Shown piece by piece: positions 59,325 to 64,000 of a stretch of DNA of 64,000 nucleotides (positions within the stretch are counted from its first letter, which is position 1; each line of letters opens with the position of its first letter). The stretch comes from Pempheris klunzingeri. Lineage: Eukaryota; Chordata; Actinopteri; Acropomatiformes; Pempheridae. A model generated the notes under the pieces. The model was given only the letters and a program-made list of their open reading frames with translations. It made no database searches and was not told the DNA's origin. The DNA lies in contig NC_092032.1 of the NCBI RefSeq assembly GCF_042242105.1, positions 19,158,915 to 19,222,914 on the forward strand. The letters are read 5' to 3'. A program made the position numbers and the translations under genes.

Positions 59325-59395
59325 TGTAGCACCAGAATTTCCCCTCTGGGATCAATAAAGTATTTCTATCCATCTATCTAATAACTATTTCTACT
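59325..59395 (+). repeat. LINE/SINE 3' tail
   Basis: GAATTTCCCCTCTGGGATCA followed by ATAAAGTATTTCTATCCATC TATC is the standard 3' tail of several fish retroposons. A similar tail (CATCATGGGACTAATAAAGG) lies at about 60410-60440. No body is recognisable upstream. Confidence 0.5.
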
Positions 59396-59899
59396 GAATT
59401 TACCCTTTAATCCACCATTTTGAGTTTATATTAACTACAGAAAAACTAAGAATTTTCTGTAGAATCATTAAAAACAACAAAAAAAATACAATAATAAACA
59501 CTTAAAAACAGAAAATGATGAATAAGGAGGAAAAGAGATTCAAACAAAGTGAAGTTTGTGGATTTCTGCTTTTTACAAGATGCCGTCTGTGAGAGCAAAG
59601 ATTCAGAGTTAATCTAAAGGAGAAACTCAGCACGTCAAGTCTGTGCATGAAACCTAAAACCAAAAGGAGAAAGTGAGACATGCTGCTGCCATAACTGCCG
59701 TCATTCCTCCGCACCACAGACAGGCACCGTGTTTATCTGACTCCGGCATCAACATGACACCTCTCTGTGCACAACGGGCCCGGCGGAGCGTGAGCAGGCA
59801 CCGCCGCTCGCTGCCTCTGTGGCGTCTCGGGAGTCAGGCGTCCGTCCCGTGGTGCCGTCACTCACGGGACACCGAAGTGGATCCGGCAAACAAGCTGCG

Positions 59900-59922
59900 G
59901 TTGCTAGGCGCTTGTTGCTAGG
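59900..59922 (+). promoter_or_regulatory. Two direct RFX-type half sites
   Basis: GTTGCTAGG occurs at 59900-59908 and again at 59914-59922, inside a CpG-rich patch (about 59770-59930). RFX factors bind GTTGCYAGG half sites. Function is inferred only. Confidence 0.3.
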
Positions 59923-61487
59923 ATCAATAATCCAGCTTCACGGCTGCACGTCCACCAGGAATCTGTCCTCGCTGTGCCAGCTTCCTTTTGTCTTTATTTT
60001 CAAAGTAAGAGACCCGCCGCTGTGCGTTCCCAGCAGTGCTGAGAGGCTTAGCGCGTTTTTGTCATTCAGTTTGAAGCCACTGGGCGCAACATTTTCTATT
60101 TATTCTGCTATTATTCATTTTGTTTGGGAACATCGGTGCAGTGTATCTGCTTCATGTGTCTTCTTAGACTGCCTCAGACATTTTTAAAGTCTACACTTAG
60201 GACAAAGGTGTTTTTTTTTACCTCTCTACAGCATCAAATGACCATAAGCTCCCCTGTAGTATTGATATTACACCTCTGATTTCTGGTTTTCATCACTGAC
60301 TTCTCATCATTTTCGACCTTTTCAAACCTGTTACAGCAGCTCTCGTCCCAACTTTGAGTTTTCCTCCTACTTTTATTTTATCCAGCTACTGCTGCTGTAA
60401 CATTGTACATTCCCCCATCATGGGACTAATAAAGGAATATCTCATCTTATGCTGTGAAATATTTGGGGCACCGTTAATCCCCACTAACAACATCATCATC
60501 ATCATCATTATAATCTCATTATAAAACAATTGGCAAGGCTGCATTGTGTCCAGCGTGAGCTCGGTTGCGTTGCATGTGCCGTCGTCATGGTAACAAGATA
60601 TAGGACCCTATAAGTTACTCATCAGTGCTACTAGTGGTCAAAACCTCCATAAAGCACCTTTAAACTAATGCAAATAAACAATATAATCCCCTCGGCATTA
60701 ATTCCTAATTGATTTACAGGTCTTTAAATACAGAAATCAACTAAATCTTATCATGTTAATATCTATTAGCTATTGTTATGTGTTTTCTGCCTGAATACTT
60801 TTGGTTTTGTCCTTCTTAAGTATGCATTTATTAGTATTTTATTGATTTTAGTTGACCACATATATGGCCAAACTCCCTTTTTTATATCTAGATGTATAAA
60901 TCCCATTTGTAGGAAAAAAAAAAAATGCAAAAGAATCATGATTCAAACGTCTCGACCAAAATACTGTAAGGGTGAAAAACTCCAGCGTGGAAAAAATGTT
61001 AATAACTTTGAATCTGTTGAGGGGGAAATTTGGGTGGAATAATGGAAACACTGTGGTAAAATGATCATGTTTTAACTTTTTTCAGATGCCACCCAGCCCC
61101 AGAAAAGCTCCATTGTAGCAGGGAGCAGTACTTTCCCTGAGCCGCAGAGTACACGGTTAGCTCAGAGAGGAGCCCGGCGGACACACTGACTCCCCATCTC
61201 GCCGGCTGACCCAAATAAACAGCTCCTTATGCAGCGCAGCGTGGTGCGCCGACAATAAAGAAAGATCCACTGACAGCGAGTGTTTGCCTGCAGCCGCGCG
61301 GCTCGTCACATGACTCTGTTTTCTGAGAACATCTCTGCCACCGGCTGCTCTTTGTCCAACACTGATGACGGGGAAGCATGAAAAGGGGTCGGCTGTGTTC
61401 GCCCACAGTGCTTCCATAATACACATGCAACACAGCACATTCAAGGAAGTCATGCGTAGGGCCTAGTTTTTATTTTTTCCAGGGGTG

Positions 61488-61496
61488 TATAAATAG
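61488..61496 (+). promoter_or_regulatory. TATA-like element inside the avl9 intron region
   Basis: TATAAATAG followed by GC-rich sequence. Short frames downstream (from the ATG near 61536, about 70 codons) are proline-rich and not recognised. Could be chance. Confidence 0.25.
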
Positions 61497-63049
61497 AGGG
61501 GAGGTGGCAGGGGCAGCAGCGGTGGGACAAAGACTGATGAGCCGAGCAGAGCGGACGGACTCAGCTTTCCTCTTTCACTTTCTCAACCAGCATCCCGGCA
61601 TGCGGGATACATCAAACCACCAGCCACCGTGTGTCCCACTGACCCCTAGAGCCCCCCACCCCCTCTCTCCACCATGCCACCCAGCCTCAGGTTGCAGAAA
61701 AACAGCTCCATGTTTATCGATGCAGGAGAAAAAATGTCCCCCAGAATAAAAAAAAAATTAAATCTCAGCAGAGGGAGTAAAAGATTAGTGAGGATCCAGG
61801 TGATGTGACGCTCACACAGGGAACCCAATATGCCGGTCGAGGTGTATCCTGTGTGCTGGACACGGATGCCAAAAATATTTTTGAGGTCAATCAGAAGCAG
61901 TGTCGCCGTTACATAGTTCGTCCACTAGAGGTCGCTGTTAGTACGTTTGTTTTTTCGCTTCTGTGTTTGAACACTTCTAGTTCAGTGATCAGCCACAAAT
62001 GCTGCTTAAATAATTCACTTATAGAGTTTTTTGTGTGTATTTTCATAACAGAATATAGAAAAAAACATCTTAAAGTTAGATGCTTTGCTCCCTTTAAACT
62101 CCTCTTGGTAACCTGTCTGCCTCCAGCTGGCTACCTGAGGCTGCTGCTGCCTGCACAGTGAGATCACGATAATAATAAAAAAAAAAGGTTGTGACAAAGA
62201 ACACTTGGTGTTCCTCAGGCGACCTTGTGCAGCCGACTCAAACAATGAGAAACTGTGACGGCTGCTGATGATGGAGACAGAAAACGAAATGTTAAAATGG
62301 GATTCGTTCTGTTCTGTGCAGGGACTCTGGGTTCAGACCAGAGTGGACTGAAGACACCTACTGAATAATGTGATAAACAGCAAAGCTGTCTGTTTCATTA
62401 CTTTATATTCATGTAAAAAAATGTGCAGACGACAATTAGACGGTTCCAATAACAGGAAATGGATCAATACACATCCGTAACGTTCACACTCACAGTAAGA
62501 CTCAATACACAGTACGACTAGAACAAGCAACACTTAGCTCCTCATCCTCTAAACCCTCTGCTGTAAAAGTTGGCTGGATGGATCAAAGCAAAAAGTCACG
62601 TAATATTACAAAAATAAAAAATTTAAGCCGACAAAACTAAAATAAAACTTTTGTAGATTCGTCATTAGCTGATTTTAGCGGATCCCTGTGGAGTTTTTGG
62701 CCTCTGGCGGCGCTTTAGAGACGTTTTTCTATCAGCTGTTTGCTTGCTGGTCACACCACTGTATTTTTAGAAGGACAGATGTTGGTACGATTGTGACATT
62801 AGCGTGTTGGTCATCCTGTTATTGCACGTGACGCAGTGCAGCCGTCACGTTAGCAGAATTTCTTCCTTAAATCAGCGTCTGAGAGCCGAACATGCTTCGA
62901 GCGTGTCGAGTATTTCTACGACGACTGTAACGTCCTTTAGAGATCTTTAGAGTCTGCGAGGCTCCATAAACACTTGTCTCTGAAGTTCAAGGCCACACTG
63001 ACGACTGAGCCGTTTATCTGCCGCCGTGCCCTCACGTCTCCGCCTAGCA

Positions 63050-63050
63050 A

Positions 63051-63093
<43 letters not shown>

Positions 63094-63094
63094 A
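63050..63094 (+). repeat. Compound (CA)n(TA)n microsatellite
   Basis: CA units to about 63068 followed by TA units to about 63093. Confidence 0.9.
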
Positions 63095-63689
63095 ACGTCT
63101 CCAGACCGGCTGAGTCCCCTCCTGTTTTAGGAGCCCCGCTCTGACACAAAGCTCAGGCAGGAAATGAGACGCATTCGTTCCTGAGAAGCTCTGATGGCCG
63201 AGCGCCAAACTTCCTGCCTGCACCCCCTCATCACCTCCCCCCCTTTACCACCATGACGACTATATCCAGAGTTTTATAGCGCAGTGATGGGAGCCAAGAG
63301 CCAGCCGTGCCCCTTTAACCCCTTTTCAAACCCTCAGTAGGTGCAGGGTGCAAGTGTAACACACTAACACTGTGAAGGCTGCAGCTCAGCACCATTTTCA
63401 TGACTGCATATAACTATGAATATATACAAATGAGACAAAGAGAGGAAGAAAAACAGCTATTTTTCAGTGTAAATCAGAGAATTTAAGCAGTTTTGCTTCC
63501 AAAATGGCTTTAATCTGCATTAAAATATGGTTTTAAGAGACTCTTTTTAATCAGTGTTGTTCTTCCATGGTACACAGCAAACCAGTGGGAGGCCATACTG
63601 GTCACATGCTGGTCACTGTGAGGCAATGGGACATGGAGACAATACATAGAGGGGAGGAACGGGGGCTCAGCGGGGGGCCGGAGCTTAGT

Positions 63690-63910
63690 CGTAATAGTTC
63701 TGTCTTTCTTTCCATCTTTTCTATATTCCTTCTTTTTTTTTTTACTAATTTTCCATCGTTCCCTCTTTCCTTACTTCCTTCATTCATCATACTTCTTACC
63801 TTCTTTCCTCCCTTCCTTCTGTCCTTCCATCTTTTTTCATTTATTCCTTATATTATTGCGTCATACATTATTTTCTTCCTTCCTACCATCCTTCTTCTTT
63901 CCCTCTCTGG
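63690..63910 (+). repeat. Pyrimidine-rich degenerate (TTCC)n tract
   Basis: About 220 nt dominated by CTTCCTT and TTCTTTC words, strongly strand-asymmetric. Frames across it are poly-Phe/Ser/Leu and not genes. Confidence 0.75.
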
Positions 63911-64000
63911 CCATGCATAAAAAAAAAAAAACCCATAAAATATTAACATGCTCCATAAATCAATAACATCACTGGACCAATAATGTATTTTTTACTTTTT

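Larger units (their letters stand above)
57904..64000 (-). other. avl9: Presumed avl9 intron
   Basis: The C-terminal exon at 57815-57903 needs a preceding exon ending in CA (to complete a histidine codon), which I could not find. Contents: two dispersed repeats, retroposon tails, a CpG patch with RFX-type sites, and simple repeats toward the end. Nested genes cannot be excluded. Confidence 0.45.

Noticed and set aside
61504-61749. Plus-strand frame after the TATA-like element at 61488
   Set aside because: Proline-rich, unrecognised, with no splice or conservation evidence from this sequence alone.
1-64000. CRISPR arrays, operons, integrons or phage-type systems
   Set aside because: No regularly spaced direct repeats with unique spacers, no bacterial gene structure; the window is vertebrate nuclear DNA.

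Overview
This window is vertebrate, almost certainly teleost, nuclear DNA. The evidence is small multi-exon genes with GT-AG introns, abundant CA/GT, TA and TAGA-type microsatellites, and many degenerate copies of repeat families typical of ray-finned fishes (Tc1/mariner relics, MITE/SINE-like elements, LINE 3' tails). Two genes encode proteins of the Bucky ball family. The species cannot be named from the sequence.

Layout. From 1 to about 30.4 kb I find no protein-coding gene. This stretch holds microsatellites, transposon relics, two degenerate minisatellites (about 4.97-5.74 kb and 22.31-22.74 kb), a TATA-type promoter candidate at 4607 with no recognisable gene attached, and blocks that look like conserved non-coding DNA. 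From 30.6 to 39.9 kb two Bucky ball paralogs lie head-to-tail on the minus strand: a buc-like gene of about 815 codons (30600-34057) and buc itself, about 573 codons (37370-39855). From about 40.9 to 50.5 kb kbtbd2 runs on the plus strand, with a GC-rich promoter carrying an NRF1 site, a 5' leader with four upstream AUGs and a hairpin, and three coding exons (632 residues). Kbtbd2 is followed, tail to tail, by avl9 on the minus strand. Only the last two coding exons of avl9 (57252-57379 and 57815-57903) are visible, and 57.9-64 kb is taken to be its upstream intron.

How it fits together. The tail-to-tail pair kbtbd2/avl9 matches the human neighbourhood KBTBD2/AVL9 on chromosome 7, so the block is ancestral. 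The Buc proteins organise the oocyte Balbiani body and germ plasm, whereas Kbtbd2 (Cul3 ubiquitin-ligase adaptor acting on PI3K p85-alpha) and Avl9 (late secretory traffic) are housekeeping-type genes. The most informative local details are the tandem buc pair, their tiny terminal coding exons with a shared SD..PRR motif and matching acceptors, and a common fish MITE that sits about 30 nt inside the last buc intron and would supply a spurious C-terminus if the donor were not used.
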